The notes under the pieces are model-generated. The model searched no databases, was not told the origin of the DNA, and saw only the letters and a list, made by a program, of their open reading frames with translations. A stretch of 64,000 bases of DNA, taken from assembly GCF_001945365.1 (NCBI RefSeq), contig NZ_MSTQ01000009.1, positions 1-64,000 of the forward strand. The letters are read 5' to 3'. The position numbers were made by a program, and so were the translations under genes. The stretch's first letter is position 1. Every line of letters begins with the position of its first letter. The DNA comes from Pseudomonas reinekei (GTDB lineage Bacteria; Pseudomonadota; Gammaproteobacteria; Pseudomonadales; Pseudomonadaceae). Below are positions 8,307 through 19,041 of the stretch, in pieces.

Positions 8307-8996
8307 TCACCCGGCGATATCGCGAATGGCGATCTCGCTCATGATGCGTTCCAGCACCTGATCGATGGATAATTCCGTGGAATCCAGCTGTATGGCGTCA
8401 GCCGCCGGCTTGAGCGGGGCTACCGCTCGCTGGGTATCACGCTCATCGCGTGCACGTATCTCATCTAGCAGACTCGACAGACTAACACCATCGACTTTGC
8501 CCTTCAACTGCAAGTATCGACGGCGCGCACGCTCCTCGGCACTGGCGGTCAGGAAAATCTTCAGCGGCGCGTCCGGAAAAACCACCGTGCCCATGTCACG
8601 CCCGTCGGCCACCAGGCCCGGCGCTTCCTGGAATGCGCGCTGGCGCTGCAGCAGCGCCTCGCGCACGGCGGGCAATGCAGCCACCTGGGAGGCGCCGGAG
8701 CCGACGCTTTCCGTGCGGATCACATCGCTGACTTCGTCGCCTTCCAGAATGATGCGTTGCAGCTGACCGTCGGTCGCCGCGATGAACTGAACATCCAGAT
8801 GAGCGGCAAGTTTTTTCAGCAGCTCTTCATTGGTCAGATCAACGCCGTGGTTATGCGCGGCAAATGCCAGCAGCCGATAAAGCGCACCGGAATCCAGCAG
8901 ATTCCAGCCCAGACGCTTGGCCAGAATCCCGGCTACCGTACCCTTGCCGGAGCCGCTAGGCCCATCGATGGTGATGACCGGTGCAATGCTGATCAC
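8307..8996 (-). CDS. cmk: Cytidylate kinase
   Basis: Phosphorylates CMP and dCMP with ATP in pyrimidine salvage and supply. The 229-aa product has the P-loop [11 protein letters not shown] near the N-terminus, the [13 protein letters not shown] motif near the middle, and the LID region [11 protein letters not shown] chose GTG at 8996 as start because it gives the standard protein length and overlaps the tyrA/aroA stop codon as GTGA, a typical coupled junction. A longer frame up to 9080 would add 28 residues unlike the family. Confidence 0.95.
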   Translation of the reverse strand: MISIAPVITIDGPSGSGKGTVAGILAKRLGWNLLDSGALYRLLAFAAHNHGVDLTNEELLKKLAAHLDVQFIAATDGQLQRIILEGDEVSDVIRTESVGSGASQVAALPAVREALLQRQRAFQEAPGLVADGRDMGTVVFPDAPLKIFLTASAEERARRRYLQLKGKVDGVSLSSLLDEIRARDERDTQRAVAPLKPAADAIQLDSTELSIDQVLERIMSEIAIRDIAG

Positions 8997-11236
8997 GACT
9001 GAGCCTCTTGGGCAACGCGGATGCCGACCTGTGCGCACAGCGCCAGGAAGTTCGGGAACGACGTCGCGACGTTGGCGCAATCATGGATGCGGATCGGCGC
9101 GGTCGCACGCAGCGAAGCCACGCTGAATGCCATGGCAATCCGGTGGTCGCCGTGACCATGCACTTCGCCGCCGCCAATCTGGCCGCCGTCGATAATGATG
9201 CCGTCCGGAGTGGGTTCGCACTTGACGCCCAGGGCGAGCAGACCATCGGCCATGACCTGGATACGGTCCGACTCCTTGACCCGCAGCTCTTCGGCGCCGG
9301 TCAGCACGGTGCGCCCTTCAGCGCAGGCCGCCGCCACGAACAGCACCGGGAATTCGTCGATCGCCAATGGCACCAGCGCTTCCGGAATCTCGATACCTTT
9401 GAGTTTAGCCGCACGTACGCGCAGGTCAGCGACTGGCTCGCCGCCCACTTCACGCTGGTTTTCCAGGGTGATGTCGGCGCCCATCAGACGCAGGATGTCG
9501 ATGACCCCGGTACGGGTCGGGTTGATGCCGACGTGCTCGAGCACCAGCTCCGAACCTTCAGCGATCGACGCGGCCACCAGGAAGAACGCCGACGACGAGA
9601 TATCGCCCGGCACTTCAATGTGGGTCGCCGTCAGCTTGCCGCCGGACTCGACGGAGGCCGTCGCGCCATTGACGGTGACCGGGTAACCGAAGCCACGCAG
9701 CATGCGCTCGGTGTGATCGCGGGTCGGTGCCGGCTCGGTAACGGTGGTCTTGCCTTCGGCATACAGCCCTGCCAGCAGCAGGCAGGATTTAACCTGGGCA
9801 CTGGCCATCGGCATGGTGTAAGTCAGGCCTTTGAGCTTGTTGCCACCGCGGATGACCATCGGCGGACGGCCTTCGGCGGCGGTTTCGATCACGGCGCCCA
9901 TTTCACGCAGTGGATTGGCCACGCGATTCATCGGGCGCTTGGACAGCGAAGCGTCACCGGTCAGGGTGCTGTCGAAGTCCTGCGCGGCCAGCAGGCCGGA
10001 CAGCAGGCGCATCGAAGTGCCGGAGTTGCCCAGATAGATCGGGCCCGGCGCAGGTTTCAGGCCGTGCAGGCCGACACCATGAATGGTCACGCGACCATGG
10101 TGCGGGCCTTCAATGACCACGCCCATGTCACGGAACGCCTGCAAGGTCGCCAGGGCGTCTTCGCCCTCGAGGAAGCCTTCGACTTCGGTGACGCCTTCGG
10201 CCAGGGAGCCGAGCATGATCGAACGGTGGGAAATCGATTTGTCACCTGGTACGCGAATCCGACCGGACAGGCGGCCACCAGGTTGAGCCAGGAAAATCAG
10301 ATCGTTGGAATTCATAGCGTCCACATAGGCCCGACGGGCCAGGATTTTACTGAAATGCTCGCGGGCAACCCGGGCGCGAGTGAAAACGCCCAACAATTGG
10401 TGCCCATCCCCTGCATCGACCGCGTCGCGCAAGGCGTCGAGGTCGCTGCGAAATGTATCGAGTGTGCGCAGGACAGCTTCGCGGTTGGCGAGGAAGATGT
10501 CGTGCCACATGACCGGGTCGCTTCCGGCGATTCTTGTGAAATCGCGGAAACCGCCCGCAGCGTAACGGAAGATCTCAAGATTTTCATTGCGCTTGGCCAA
10601 CGAATCGACCAAACCGAACGCCAACAGGTGCGGAAGGTGGCTGGTGGCCGCCAACACTTCGTCGTGACGCTCGACCTGCATGTGCTCGACATCGGCGCCC
10701 AGTTCGCGCCACAGACGATCAACCACGGCCAGGGCTTGCGGATCGGTCTGCTCCAGCGGCGTCAGGATCACCTTATGACGACGGAACAGCTCGGCATTGG
10801 AGGCTTCCACCCCGCTCTGCTCGGAGCCCGCAATCGGGTGCCCCGGCACGAAACGCGGCGGCATACCGCCAAACGCTTCAGTGGCCGCACGCACGACATT
10901 GCCCTTGGCGCTGCCGACATCGGTCAGAACCGCCTGCCCCAGATCCATGCCCGCCAAGCGGCCGAGCATTTTCTCCATGGCGAGAATCGGCACAGCCAGC
11001 TGGATCACGTCGGCGCCCTGGCAAGCAATGGCCAGGTCTTCCTCACAACGATCCACCACACCCAGTTCAACCGCCAGCTTGCGCGACTGCGGGTCGAGAT
11101 CGACCCCGACCACTTCGCGACACAAGCCACTTTCGCGCAAACCCTTGGCAAACGAACCGCCGATCAATCCCAGACCGACCACCACCAGGCGCCCGATCAT
11201 AGGTTCAGCAGATTGCAGTGCAGTGACATCAACCAC
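8993..11236 (-). CDS. tyrA-aroA: Bifunctional prephenate dehydrogenase / EPSP synthase (TyrA-AroA fusion)
   Basis: A two-enzyme fusion known from Pseudomonas. The N-terminal part (about residues 12-300) is NAD-dependent TyrA, with Rossmann motif [15 protein letters not shown], for tyrosine synthesis. The C-terminal part (about 310-745) is 5-enolpyruvylshikimate-3-phosphate synthase AroA, with [24 protein letters not shown] and RVKESDRIQ, for the chorismate pathway. The start given is a GTG overlapping the hisC stop by 8 bp with AAGG about 9 bp upstream. ATG at 11200 (MIGRLVVVG, 735 aa) is the alternative commonly used. It is translationally coupled to cmk. Confidence 0.95.
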   Translation of the reverse strand: MVDVTALQSAEPMIGRLVVVGLGLIGGSFAKGLRESGLCREVVGVDLDPQSRKLAVELGVVDRCEEDLAIACQGADVIQLAVPILAMEKMLGRLAGMDLGQAVLTDVGSAKGNVVRAATEAFGGMPPRFVPGHPIAGSEQSGVEASNAELFRRHKVILTPLEQTDPQALAVVDRLWRELGADVEHMQVERHDEVLAATSHLPHLLAFGLVDSLAKRNENLEIFRYAAGGFRDFTRIAGSDPVMWHDIFLANREAVLRTLDTFRSDLDALRDAVDAGDGHQLLGVFTRARVAREHFSKILARRAYVDAMNSNDLIFLAQPGGRLSGRIRVPGDKSISHRSIMLGSLAEGVTEVEGFLEGEDALATLQAFRDMGVVIEGPHHGRVTIHGVGLHGLKPAPGPIYLGNSGTSMRLLSGLLAAQDFDSTLTGDASLSKRPMNRVANPLREMGAVIETAAEGRPPMVIRGGNKLKGLTYTMPMASAQVKSCLLLAGLYAEGKTTVTEPAPTRDHTERMLRGFGYPVTVNGATASVESGGKLTATHIEVPGDISSSAFFLVAASIAEGSELVLEHVGINPTRTGVIDILRLMGADITLENQREVGGEPVADLRVRAAKLKGIEIPEALVPLAIDEFPVLFVAAACAEGRTVLTGAEELRVKESDRIQVMADGLLALGVKCEPTPDGIIIDGGQIGGGEVHGHGDHRIAMAFSVASLRATAPIRIHDCANVATSFPNFLALCAQVGIRVAQEAQS

Positions 11237-12341
11237 GAGCCAGAACCTTGGTCAGCGCCTCAAGGAAGCGGCTGTTTTCTGCCGGCAGACCGATGGTCAC
11301 GCGCAGGTGGTTCGGCATGCCGTAATTGGCCACCGGACGCACGATCACGCCTTCACGCAGCAAGCCCTGGAACACCGGAGCCGCGACCTGACCGAGATCG
11401 ACGCAGATAAAGTTGCCTTTGGACGGAATCCAGCCCAGCCCCAGTTCGCGGAAGCCCGCTTCCAGTTGCTGCATGCCGGCTTCGTTCAGGCGACGGCTTT
11501 CTGCCAGGTATTCTTCATCTTTCAACGCCGCGCAAGCCGCGGCCAGGGCCAGGCTGTTGACGTTGAATGGCTGGCGTACACGGTTCAGCACATCGGCCAC
11601 GACCGCGGTGGACAAGCCATAACCGACGCGCAGCGACGCCAGGCCGTAGGCCTTGGAGAACGTACGCGAGACCAGCAGGTTCGGATAAGCCGCGAGGAAA
11701 TCCAGACCATCCGGCAGGTCGCTGCCTTCGGCGTACTCGATGTAGGCCTCGTCCAGCACGACCAGCACGTGCTCGGGAACATCCTGCAGGAATTCGTCCA
11801 GCGCCTCGGCATCGAACCAGGTCCCGGTCGGGTTGTTCGGGTTGGCGATGAACACCACGCGGGTATTGGCGTCGATGGCAGCGAGCATGGCCGGCAGGTC
11901 ATGCCCCCACTCCTTGGCCGGAACGACCTTGGCCTGGGCGCCGACCGCCTGGGTCGCAATCGGGTAAACCGCGAACGCGTGTTCGCTGAACACGGCGTTG
12001 AGGCCCGGCGCCAGGTAGGCGCGCGCCACCAGTTCGAGAATGTCGTTGGAGCCGTTGCCCAGCGTGACCTGGTTCAGCTCGACGCGGCACTGCTCGGCCA
12101 ACAGCGATTTGAGCGCGAAACCGTTGCCGTCCGGATAACGGGTCAGCTCGGACAGTGCGTCGCGGATGGCCGCCAGCGCTTGAGGACTGGCGCCCAGCGG
12201 GTTTTCGTTGCTCGCCAGTTTGACGATGCTGGCCGGATCGAGATCCAGCTCACGCGCCAGTTCGTCCACGGGTTTGCCCGGAACATAAGGCGAAAGTTGT
12301 TGCACGCCCGGCTGTGCCAGAGCGAGGAAATTGCCACTCAT
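11229..12341 (-). CDS. hisC: Histidinol-phosphate aminotransferase
   Basis: A PLP-dependent fold-type I aminotransferase of 370 aa. In this supraoperon the enzyme may serve both histidine synthesis and aromatic amino acid transamination (broad-specificity HisC2 type); that dual role is inference. The PLP lysine is in SRTFSKAYGLASLRVGYG, with NPNNPTGTW and YPDGNGFALK upstream. It begins 13 bp after the pheA stop and overlaps the start of the tyrA/aroA gene, so coupled translation is likely. Length and start (MSGNFLALAQPGVQQLSPYV) fit the family. Confidence 0.95.
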   Translation of the reverse strand: MSGNFLALAQPGVQQLSPYVPGKPVDELARELDLDPASIVKLASNENPLGASPQALAAIRDALSELTRYPDGNGFALKSLLAEQCRVELNQVTLGNGSNDILELVARAYLAPGLNAVFSEHAFAVYPIATQAVGAQAKVVPAKEWGHDLPAMLAAIDANTRVVFIANPNNPTGTWFDAEALDEFLQDVPEHVLVVLDEAYIEYAEGSDLPDGLDFLAAYPNLLVSRTFSKAYGLASLRVGYGLSTAVVADVLNRVRQPFNVNSLALAAACAALKDEEYLAESRRLNEAGMQQLEAGFRELGLGWIPSKGNFICVDLGQVAAPVFQGLLREGVIVRPVANYGMPNHLRVTIGLPAENSRFLEALTKVLARG

Positions 12342-12354
12342 TTGCTACCGCCCC

Positions 12355-13449
12355 TTAGAGAACTGCTTTCGGGTAGGAACCCAGCACTTTGAGTGCTACT
12401 GCTTCCTGACTGATCTTTTCCAGCACACCTTTGATCAATGGATCGCGGTGGTGGCCAACGAAGTCGATGAAGAACACGTAGGTCCATTTACCGCTGCGCG
12501 AAGGACGGGTCTCGATGCGCGTCAGATCGATGCCGTTATCGTGGAACGGCACCAGCAACTCGTGCAGCGCGCCCGGCTTGTTGCTCATGGAAACGATGAT
12601 CGAGGTTTTGTCGTCGCCGGTCGGCGGCACTTCCTGATTACCGATCATGAGGAAGCGCGTGGAGTTGTCCGGACGGTCCTCGATTTTCTCGGCCAGGCGG
12701 GTCAGCCCGTACAGGCTGGCCGCCATGTCGCCGGCAATCGCCGCCGAGTTCCACTCACCCTTGACCCGCTTGGCCGCTTCGGCGTTGCTGGACACCGCCA
12801 CGCGCTCGACATTCGGGTAATGGGCGTCCAGCCACTTGCGGCACTGGGCCAGGGACTGGGCGTGGGAATAGATGCGGCTGATGCTGTCAGTCTTGGTGTT
12901 TTCACCGACCAACAGGTGATGATGGATGCGCAGCTCGACTTCGCCACAGATCACCATGTCGTGCTCGAGGAAGCTGTCGAGGGTGTGGTTGACCGCGCCT
13001 TCGGTGGAGTTTTCCACCGGGACCACGCCAAAGTTCACCGCGCCGGCCGCCACTTCACGGAACACTTCGTCGATCGCCGCCATCGGCTTGCTGATCACGG
13101 CGTGACCGAAGTGCTTCATGGCGGCCGCCTGGGTGAAGGTGCCCTCGGGGCCGAGGTAAGCCACTTTCAGCGGCTGCTCCAGCGCCAGGCACGAAGACAT
13201 GATTTCGCGGAACAGCCGCGCCATCTCTTCGTTGCCCAGCGGCCCCTGGTTGCGCTCCATTACACGCTTGAGCACCTGAGCTTCGCGCTCGGGACGATAG
13301 AACACCGGCACTTCGCCTTCGGCCAGCGAGGCCATCTTTACTCGCGCGACTTCCTGGGCGCAACGCGCACGCTCACTGATCAGCTCCAGGACTTTAGTGT
13401 CCAGCGCATCAATGCGAACGCGCAGTGCCTTGAGTTCTTGCTCAGACAT
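12355..13449 (-). CDS. pheA: Bifunctional chorismate mutase / prephenate dehydratase (P-protein)
   Basis: Converts chorismate to prephenate and then phenylpyruvate for phenylalanine synthesis. The 364-aa protein has an AroQ chorismate mutase domain (about 1-90), a prephenate dehydratase domain (about 95-275, with VPVENSTEGAVNHTLD and NSTRFLMIG) and a C-terminal ACT regulatory domain (about 285-360, with GALHELL and ETRPSRSGKW) that binds phenylalanine for feedback inhibition. Its start codon shares one base with the serC stop (TAATG), indicating coupled translation. Confidence 0.96.
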   Translation of the reverse strand: MSEQELKALRVRIDALDTKVLELISERARCAQEVARVKMASLAEGEVPVFYRPEREAQVLKRVMERNQGPLGNEEMARLFREIMSSCLALEQPLKVAYLGPEGTFTQAAAMKHFGHAVISKPMAAIDEVFREVAAGAVNFGVVPVENSTEGAVNHTLDSFLEHDMVICGEVELRIHHHLLVGENTKTDSISRIYSHAQSLAQCRKWLDAHYPNVERVAVSSNAEAAKRVKGEWNSAAIAGDMAASLYGLTRLAEKIEDRPDNSTRFLMIGNQEVPPTGDDKTSIIVSMSNKPGALHELLVPFHDNGIDLTRIETRPSRSGKWTYVFFIDFVGHHRDPLIKGVLEKISQEAVALKVLGSYPKAVL

Positions 13450-14540
13450 TAGCCGTGTTCCTTCTCGAACTCTGCCATGTACGAAACCAGTGCGTTGACC
13501 GCAACGATATCGACGGCGTTATAGATGGAGGCGCGCATGCCGCCCACGGAACGGTGACCCTTGAGGTTCAGCAGGCCACGTTCGTCGGCACCGGCCAGGA
13601 ACGGCTTGTCCAGGCGATCGTCAGCCAGACGGAACGGCACGTTCATCCACGAGCGGTCAGTCTTGTTGATCGGGTTGCTGTACAGGCCGCTGCCGTCGAT
13701 GAACTCGTACAACGTGCGCTGTTTCACTTCATTGAGCTTGCCAATGGCTTCTACACCACCCTGCTCTTTGAGCCATTCGAACACCAGGCCGGACAGGTAC
13801 CAGGCCAGGGTCGGCGGGGTGTTGTACATCGAGCCGTTATCGGCCGCGACCTTGTAGTCGAGCATGGTCGGGCACAGCGAACGGGCGTGACCCAGCAGGT
13901 CTTCGCGGACGATGTTGACCACGATGCCGCTTGGGCCGATGTTTTTCTGCGCGCCGGCGTAGATCATGCCGAAACGGGAAACATCCACCGGGCGCGACAG
14001 GATGTCCGAGGACATGTCGGCCACCAGTGGCACATCACCGGTTTCAGGAATCCACTGGAATTCCAGGCCGCCGATGGTTTCGTTCGGCGCGTAGTGAACG
14101 TAGGCCGCGTCTTTCGACAGCTTCCATTCGTTCTGGCCGGGAATGGCGAAGTAGTCGTAAGGCTTGGCGGTCGCGGCAACGTTGACGTGGCCGTAACGCG
14201 AAGCTTCTTCGATGGCTTTCTGCGACCAGATACCGGTGTCGATATAGTCGGCAGAGCCGTTTTCCGGCAGCAGGTTCAGCGGAATCTGGGCAAATTGCTG
14301 GCTGGCGCCGCCTTGCAGAAACAGCACTTTATAGTTCGAGGGGATATTGAGCAGATCACGCAGATCCTGCTCTGCCTTGGTGGCAATGGACACGAACTCA
14401 TCGCTGCGATGGCTCATTTCCATTACCGACAGGCCTTTGCCGTGCCAGTCGAGAAGTTCACCCTGGGCGCGCTGCAGGACAGCTTCGGGAAGCGCCGCAG
14501 GACCGGCACAGAAATTATAGGCTCTCTTGCTCACATCCAA
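13449..14540 (-). CDS. serC: Phosphoserine aminotransferase
   Basis: Transfers amino groups from glutamate to 3-phosphohydroxypyruvate in serine synthesis, and acts in the pyridoxal phosphate pathway in many bacteria. The PLP lysine lies in GMIYAGAQKNIGPSG and the N-terminus is KRAYNFCAGPAALPEAVL. The product is 363 aa from ATG at 14540; a GTG two codons later would give the usual 361 aa (SKRAYNFC). It is the first gene of the aromatic block after gyrA, from which it is separated by a terminator and a REPIN. Confidence 0.95.
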   Translation of the reverse strand: MDVSKRAYNFCAGPAALPEAVLQRAQGELLDWHGKGLSVMEMSHRSDEFVSIATKAEQDLRDLLNIPSNYKVLFLQGGASQQFAQIPLNLLPENGSADYIDTGIWSQKAIEEASRYGHVNVAATAKPYDYFAIPGQNEWKLSKDAAYVHYAPNETIGGLEFQWIPETGDVPLVADMSSDILSRPVDVSRFGMIYAGAQKNIGPSGIVVNIVREDLLGHARSLCPTMLDYKVAADNGSMYNTPPTLAWYLSGLVFEWLKEQGGVEAIGKLNEVKQRTLYEFIDGSGLYSNPINKTDRSWMNVPFRLADDRLDKPFLAGADERGLLNLKGHRSVGGMRASIYNAVDIVAVNALVSYMAEFEKEHG

Positions 14541-14614
14541 TCTCGCTCTGATCTGGTGGTATCACGCAATAAATCACATTAACAGCCGACACCGGGTCCC
14601 CGCTGAAACAGATG

Positions 14615-14701
14615 TGTGGGAGCGAGCCTGCTCGCGATTGCATCACCGCGATACTTCAGACATACCGTGGCGCCTGCATCGCGAACAGGCTCGCTCCCAC
14701 A
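14615..14701. repeat. REPIN (two inverted REP sequences)
   Basis: Two inverted copies of the REP core GTGGGAGCGAGCCTGCTCGC (14616 onwards) and its complement (to 14701, with variant CGAACAGG) flank a 38-bp spacer. It lies between the gyrA terminator and serC. Confidence 0.9.
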
Positions 14702-14739
14702 AGGGATCTCCAGAGGTGTCGATATTTCATAACGGACAA

Positions 14740-14774
14740 ACAACAAGGGGGCGAATTTTCATCCGCCCCCTGTT
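14740..14774 (-). terminator. Rho-independent terminator of gyrA
   Basis: On the minus strand, GGGGGCG and CGCCCCC form a seven-pair stem around a 10-base loop, followed by TTGTTGTTTG. It begins about ten bases after the gyrA stop codon. The T tract is imperfect. Confidence 0.8.
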
Positions 14775-14781
14775 TACCCGC

Positions 14782-17436
14782 TTATTCCTGTGGTTCTTCG
14801 TCAGCGGCGGCGTCGAGCTGCTGGTCTTCGGCGACATCGTCGATGACGGCGTCACCCTCGAACCCTGCACCCTCTTCACCTTCCAGCTCTTCTCCCTCGA
14901 CTTCCGAAGGCTCCTGAACCCGCTCCAGGCCGACCAGTGTTTCGTCATTGGCCAGTTTGATCAGGGTCACGCCCTGGGTATTACGCCCCAGGCTGGAGAC
15001 TTCGTCGACACGGGTACGAACCAGAGTGCCCTGGTCGGAAATCAGCATGATCTCTTCGCCGTCGAGCACCTGCACCGCACCGACCAGACGGCCGTTACGT
15101 TCGTTGCTGACCATGGCGATCACGCCCTGACCGCCACGCTTGTACTCAGGGAACTCGGTGATCGCCGTGCGCTTGCCGTAGCCACGCGCCGAAGCGGTGA
15201 GGATCTGGCTGCCTTCTTCCGGGATCAGCATGGAAATCAGCTTCTGGCCTTCCGGCAGACGCATGCCGCGCACACCGCGAGCGGTACGGCCCATGGCGCG
15301 AACGTCGGATTCCTTGAAGCGAGTCACCTTGCCGCCGTCGGAGAACAGCATGACTTCGCGCTCGCCATCGGTGATGGCCGCGCTGATCAATACGTCGCCT
15401 TCGTCCAGCTCCAGCGCGATCAAACCGACGCTGCGCTGACGGCTGAAGGATTCCAGCGGGGTCTTCTTCACGGTGCCGTTGGCGGTGGCCATGAAGATGT
15501 AGTGACCTTCGGTGTATTCCTCGACCGGCAGCATGGTAGTGATGTATTCACCGTCATCCAGCGGCAGCAGGTTGACCAGCGGACGACCACGGGCAGCGCG
15601 GGACGCTTCCGGGATTTCGTAGGTTTTCAGCCAGTACACCTTGCCCTTGCTGGAGAACAGCAGCAGCGTGGTATGGCTGTTGGCAACCAGCAGGTGAGCG
15701 ATGTAGTCCTCATCCTTGACGCCGGTCGCCGACTTGCCTTTACCGCCACGACGCTGGGCCTGGTACGCAGCCAGAGGCTGAGTCTTGGCGTAGCCACCGT
15801 GGGAAATGGTCACGACGCGCTCTTCTTCCGGGATCATGTCACCCAGGGTCAGGTCGAGACGGGCATCGAGGATCTCGGTGCGGCGCACATCGCCGTATTC
15901 GGCGCGGATCACTTCCAGTTCTTCGCGGATCACTTCCATCAGGCGCGTGGCGCTGTTGAGGATGCGGATCAGCTCGCCGATCTGGTTGAGGATCTCTTGA
16001 TACTCGGCCAGCAGTTTTTCGTGTTCCAGACCGGTCAGGCGGTGCAGACGCAGTTCCAGAATGGCTTGCGCCTGCTCTGGCGACAGGAAGTACTTGCCGT
16101 CGCGCAGGCCGTATTGCGGATCGAGGTTTTCCGGACGGCACGAATCGGCGCCGGCACGCTCGACCATCGCCACCACAGCGGAGGATTCCCAAGGGGTGCT
16201 GACCAGCGCTTCCTTGGCTTCCGACGGCGTTGGCGAGGCCTTGATCAGGGCGATGACCGGGTCGATGTTCGACAGGGCGACCGCTTGGCCTTCCAGAATG
16301 TGACCACGTTCGCGCGCCTTGCGCAGTTCGAACACGGTACGACGGGTGACCACTTCGCGACGGTGACGAACGAAGGCTTCCAGCAGGTCCTTGAGGTTCA
16401 GGATCCGTGGGCGGCCGTCGATCAACGCAACGATGTTGATACCGAACACCGCTTGCAACTGGGTCTGGGCGTAGAGGTTGTTGAGGATCACCTCAGGCAC
16501 TTCGCCGCGACGCAGCTCGATCACGACGCGCATACCGTCCTTGTCGGACTCGTCGCGCAGTTCGGTGATGCCTTCAAGCTTCTTCTCTTTAACCAGCTCG
16601 GCGATCTTCTCGATCAGACGCGCCTTGTTCAGCTGGTAAGGAAGTTCGGTGATGACGATCTGCTGACGGCCACCGACCTTGTCGATGTCTTCGATCATCG
16701 AGCGGGCGCGCATGTAAATGCGGCCGCGACCGGTGCGGTAGGCTTCGATGATGCCGGCGCGACCGTTGATGATCGCAGCGGTCGGGAAGTCCGGACCGGG
16801 GATGTATTGCATCAACTCGTCGACGGTCAGCTCGGGGTTGTCGATGAGCGCCAGGCAACCGTCGATGACTTCACCGAGGTTGTGCGGCGGAATGTTGGTC
16901 GCCATGCCCACGGCGATACCGCTGGAACCGTTGACCAACAGGTTGGGAATACGGGTCGGCATGACCGCCGGGATCATTTCGGTGCCGTCGTAGTTCGGCA
17001 CCCAGTCCACGGTTTCTTTATGCAGGTCAGCCAGCAGCTCGTGCGCCAGCTTGGTCATGCGCACTTCGGTGTATCGCATGGCCGCGGCGTTGTCGCCGTC
17101 CACCGAACCGAAGTTGCCCTGACCGTCTACCAGCAGGTAGCGCAAGGAGAATGGCTGCGCCATCCGAACGATGGTGTCGTACACCGCGGTATCACCGTGC
17201 GGGTGATACTTACCGATCACGTCACCGACAACACGGGCAGATTTCTTGTACGGCTTGTTGAAGTCGTTGCCCAGCTCGCTCATCGCGAACAGCACACGCC
17301 GATGCACGGGCTTCAAGCCATCGCGCGCATCCGGCAGTGCCCGCCCGACAATTACGCTCATCGCGTAGTCGAGGTAGGACTGCTTCAGCTCGTCTTCGAT
17401 ATTGACCGGGAGGATTTCTTTGGCCAGTTCGCCCAT
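14782..17436 (-). CDS. gyrA: DNA gyrase subunit A
   Basis: The breakage-reunion subunit of DNA gyrase, which with GyrB introduces negative supercoils using ATP. The 884-aa product starts [17 protein letters not shown]. The catalytic tyrosine is in [11 protein letters not shown]. The quinolone-resistance region reads [17 protein letters not shown], with Thr83 and Asp87, the wild-type state in Pseudomonas. The GyrA box QRRGGKG, needed for DNA wrapping, lies about residue 535. The C-terminal beta-pinwheel is followed by an acidic tail. A 28-codon upstream extension is rejected because it lacks family similarity. Confidence 0.97.
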   Translation of the reverse strand: MGELAKEILPVNIEDELKQSYLDYAMSVIVGRALPDARDGLKPVHRRVLFAMSELGNDFNKPYKKSARVVGDVIGKYHPHGDTAVYDTIVRMAQPFSLRYLLVDGQGNFGSVDGDNAAAMRYTEVRMTKLAHELLADLHKETVDWVPNYDGTEMIPAVMPTRIPNLLVNGSSGIAVGMATNIPPHNLGEVIDGCLALIDNPELTVDELMQYIPGPDFPTAAIINGRAGIIEAYRTGRGRIYMRARSMIEDIDKVGGRQQIVITELPYQLNKARLIEKIAELVKEKKLEGITELRDESDKDGMRVVIELRRGEVPEVILNNLYAQTQLQAVFGINIVALIDGRPRILNLKDLLEAFVRHRREVVTRRTVFELRKARERGHILEGQAVALSNIDPVIALIKASPTPSEAKEALVSTPWESSAVVAMVERAGADSCRPENLDPQYGLRDGKYFLSPEQAQAILELRLHRLTGLEHEKLLAEYQEILNQIGELIRILNSATRLMEVIREELEVIRAEYGDVRRTEILDARLDLTLGDMIPEEERVVTISHGGYAKTQPLAAYQAQRRGGKGKSATGVKDEDYIAHLLVANSHTTLLLFSSKGKVYWLKTYEIPEASRAARGRPLVNLLPLDDGEYITTMLPVEEYTEGHYIFMATANGTVKKTPLESFSRQRSVGLIALELDEGDVLISAAITDGEREVMLFSDGGKVTRFKESDVRAMGRTARGVRGMRLPEGQKLISMLIPEEGSQILTASARGYGKRTAITEFPEYKRGGQGVIAMVSNERNGRLVGAVQVLDGEEIMLISDQGTLVRTRVDEVSSLGRNTQGVTLIKLANDETLVGLERVQEPSEVEGEELEGEEGAGFEGDAVIDDVAEDQQLDAAADEEPQE

Positions 17437-17764
17437 GAGAAGCCTGATTCCTTTTTCTGGTGAAACTTCGTCACATCCATATGGGACCAACGAAGCTCGC
17501 CGCTGCAGGCTGAGTGCCATGCACCGACTTACGACAAATCAACGAGTTATGCCATGGATCTGCGCAGTAAAGATCGCCCCGCGGGGCAACCTTGGAAACC
17601 GCCGGATGTTATCACAAGAGCCGCCACGCACCTATCCCCCTGATGCGCATGGAGCATAGTTAGTTGACCGGTGACAGGCGCAAAGGGGACGAGAGAGGCT
17701 CAGAGCCGCTGCGAATGCAGAATGGGGGGCTGAATTACCGATGTTTATTGACTTTCAAGCCCCC
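17437..17764. other. Intergenic region between mtnA and gyrA
   Basis: Together with the REPIN at 17765-17836 this is a 425-bp gap upstream of gyrA. It should hold the gyrA promoter on the minus strand, but no convincing -35/-10 pair stood out. I see no conserved small ORF and no clear terminator for a neighbour. Confidence 0.4.
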
Positions 17765-17836
17765 TTCGCGAGCAGGCTCGCTCCCACAAAATCCTGTAGC
17801 GATCACAAAACCTGTGGGAGCGAGCCTGCTCGCGAA
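17765..17836. repeat. REPIN (two inverted REP sequences)
   Basis: TTCGCGAGCAGGCTCGCTCC (from 17765) and the inverse TGTGGGAGCGAGCCTGCTCG (from 17813) face each other across a 24-bp spacer. Both copies match the window consensus. It lies just downstream of mtnA. Confidence 0.92.
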
Positions 17837-17861
17837 AAGGACAACGCAGAACTCAAGCCAA

Positions 17862-18938
17862 TCAATGCAGGCGCTTGCGGCACATCAGCTGGGCCATTTT
17901 CGCGGTGTCCGGGCGTTCGACGATGCCTTTTTCAGTGACGATCGCATCGATCAGGTCCGCCGGGGTCACGTCGAATACCGGGTTGAACGCATCGACATCC
18001 GCCCCGACCCGCTGGCCGCCCACTTCCAGCAACTCGCGTGCGTCACGCTCCTCAATCGGAATGTCGTCGCCACTGGCCAGGTGCATGTCAATGGTCGAGC
18101 TCGGCGCCACCACCATGAAACGCACGCCGTGGTGCATGGCGTTGACCGCCAGTTGATAGGTGCCGATCTTGTTCGCCACGTCGCCATTGGCGGTGATCCG
18201 GTCAGCGCCGACGATGACCCAGGTGATGCCTTTGGTCTTCATGATGTGGGCTGCGGCAGAGTCAGCGTTGAGGGTCACGGGAATGCCCTCGTTGGCCAGT
18301 TCCCACGCGGTCAATCGCGAACCCTGCAGCCAGGGACGGGTTTCGTTGGCATACACGCGCTCGACCATGCCTTCGATGAATGCACCGCGAATCACCCCCA
18401 GCGCCGTACCGAAACCACCGGTCGCCAGCGCGCCGGTGTTGCAGTGGGTCAGGATCGTCTGGGCATTGCCCTGATGCTTGCGGATCAGGTCCACGCCCAG
18501 TTGCGCCATGGTCAGGTTGGCTTCACGGTCACTTTCATGAATGGCGATCGCTTCGGCCTCCAGCGCCACCAACGGGTCGACATTGTCTTTCAGGCGATCG
18601 AGCCGGTCGTGCATGCGGCCCAGCGCCCAGAACAGGTTGACCGCCGTCGGCCGCGCATCGGACAGCAGCGCGAAATCCTCTTCGAGCGCCGCATACCAGT
18701 CGCCGCCTTCGGCAATCCGGGTGCGGGCGGCCAGCACGATGCCATAGGCGGCGCTGATGCCGATGGCCGGCGCACCGCGCACCACCATCGAACGAATGGC
18801 GTCGGCCACGCCAGCGGCGCTGGTGTAGGGGATCCAGGTTTCCTCGAACGGCAAAACACGCTGATCCAGCAGATAAAGGGCGTCATCACGCCAATCGATG
18901 GCCTTCACCTTCTCCGCAGCCAACAGTCGATCGCGCAT
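17862..18938 (-). CDS. mtnA: S-methyl-5-thioribose-1-phosphate isomerase
   Basis: Converts methylthioribose-1-phosphate to methylthioribulose-1-phosphate in methionine salvage. The 358-aa enzyme belongs to the eIF2B-alpha-like family. Visible motifs are [13 protein letters not shown], the catalytic-cysteine stretch [14 protein letters not shown], and [18 protein letters not shown] with the general-acid aspartate. The start [16 protein letters not shown] gives the standard length; an in-frame M six codons upstream is possible. It is divergent from the MTA/SAH deaminase gene, with 103 bp between, and the pair forms one salvage module. Confidence 0.93.
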   Translation of the reverse strand: MRDRLLAAEKVKAIDWRDDALYLLDQRVLPFEETWIPYTSAAGVADAIRSMVVRGAPAIGISAAYGIVLAARTRIAEGGDWYAALEEDFALLSDARPTAVNLFWALGRMHDRLDRLKDNVDPLVALEAEAIAIHESDREANLTMAQLGVDLIRKHQGNAQTILTHCNTGALATGGFGTALGVIRGAFIEGMVERVYANETRPWLQGSRLTAWELANEGIPVTLNADSAAAHIMKTKGITWVIVGADRITANGDVANKIGTYQLAVNAMHHGVRFMVVAPSSTIDMHLASGDDIPIEERDARELLEVGGQRVGADVDAFNPVFDVTPADLIDAIVTEKGIVERPDTAKMAQLMCRKRLH

Positions 18939-19041
18939 CCCACACCCCGCACTCATGAACAAAAGCCGCCGATTATAGCGATCCCCCCGCGAAGACGCTC
19001 GGGTATACTTCGCCATCCTTCACAAAAGCACTGGACCCTCG

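Noticed and set aside
9008..11410. 800-codon open frame on the plus strand opposite tyrA/aroA
   Set aside because: An antisense shadow produced by GC-rich codon use; the minus-strand frame has full TyrA and AroA motifs, while this one has no recognisable domain.
15000..17436. Possible quinolone-resistance change in gyrA
   Set aside because: Thr83 and Asp87 are the wild-type residues in Pseudomonas.
14527..17463. 978-codon plus-strand open frame opposite gyrA
   Set aside because: Antisense shadow of gyrA, which is unmistakable on the minus strand.
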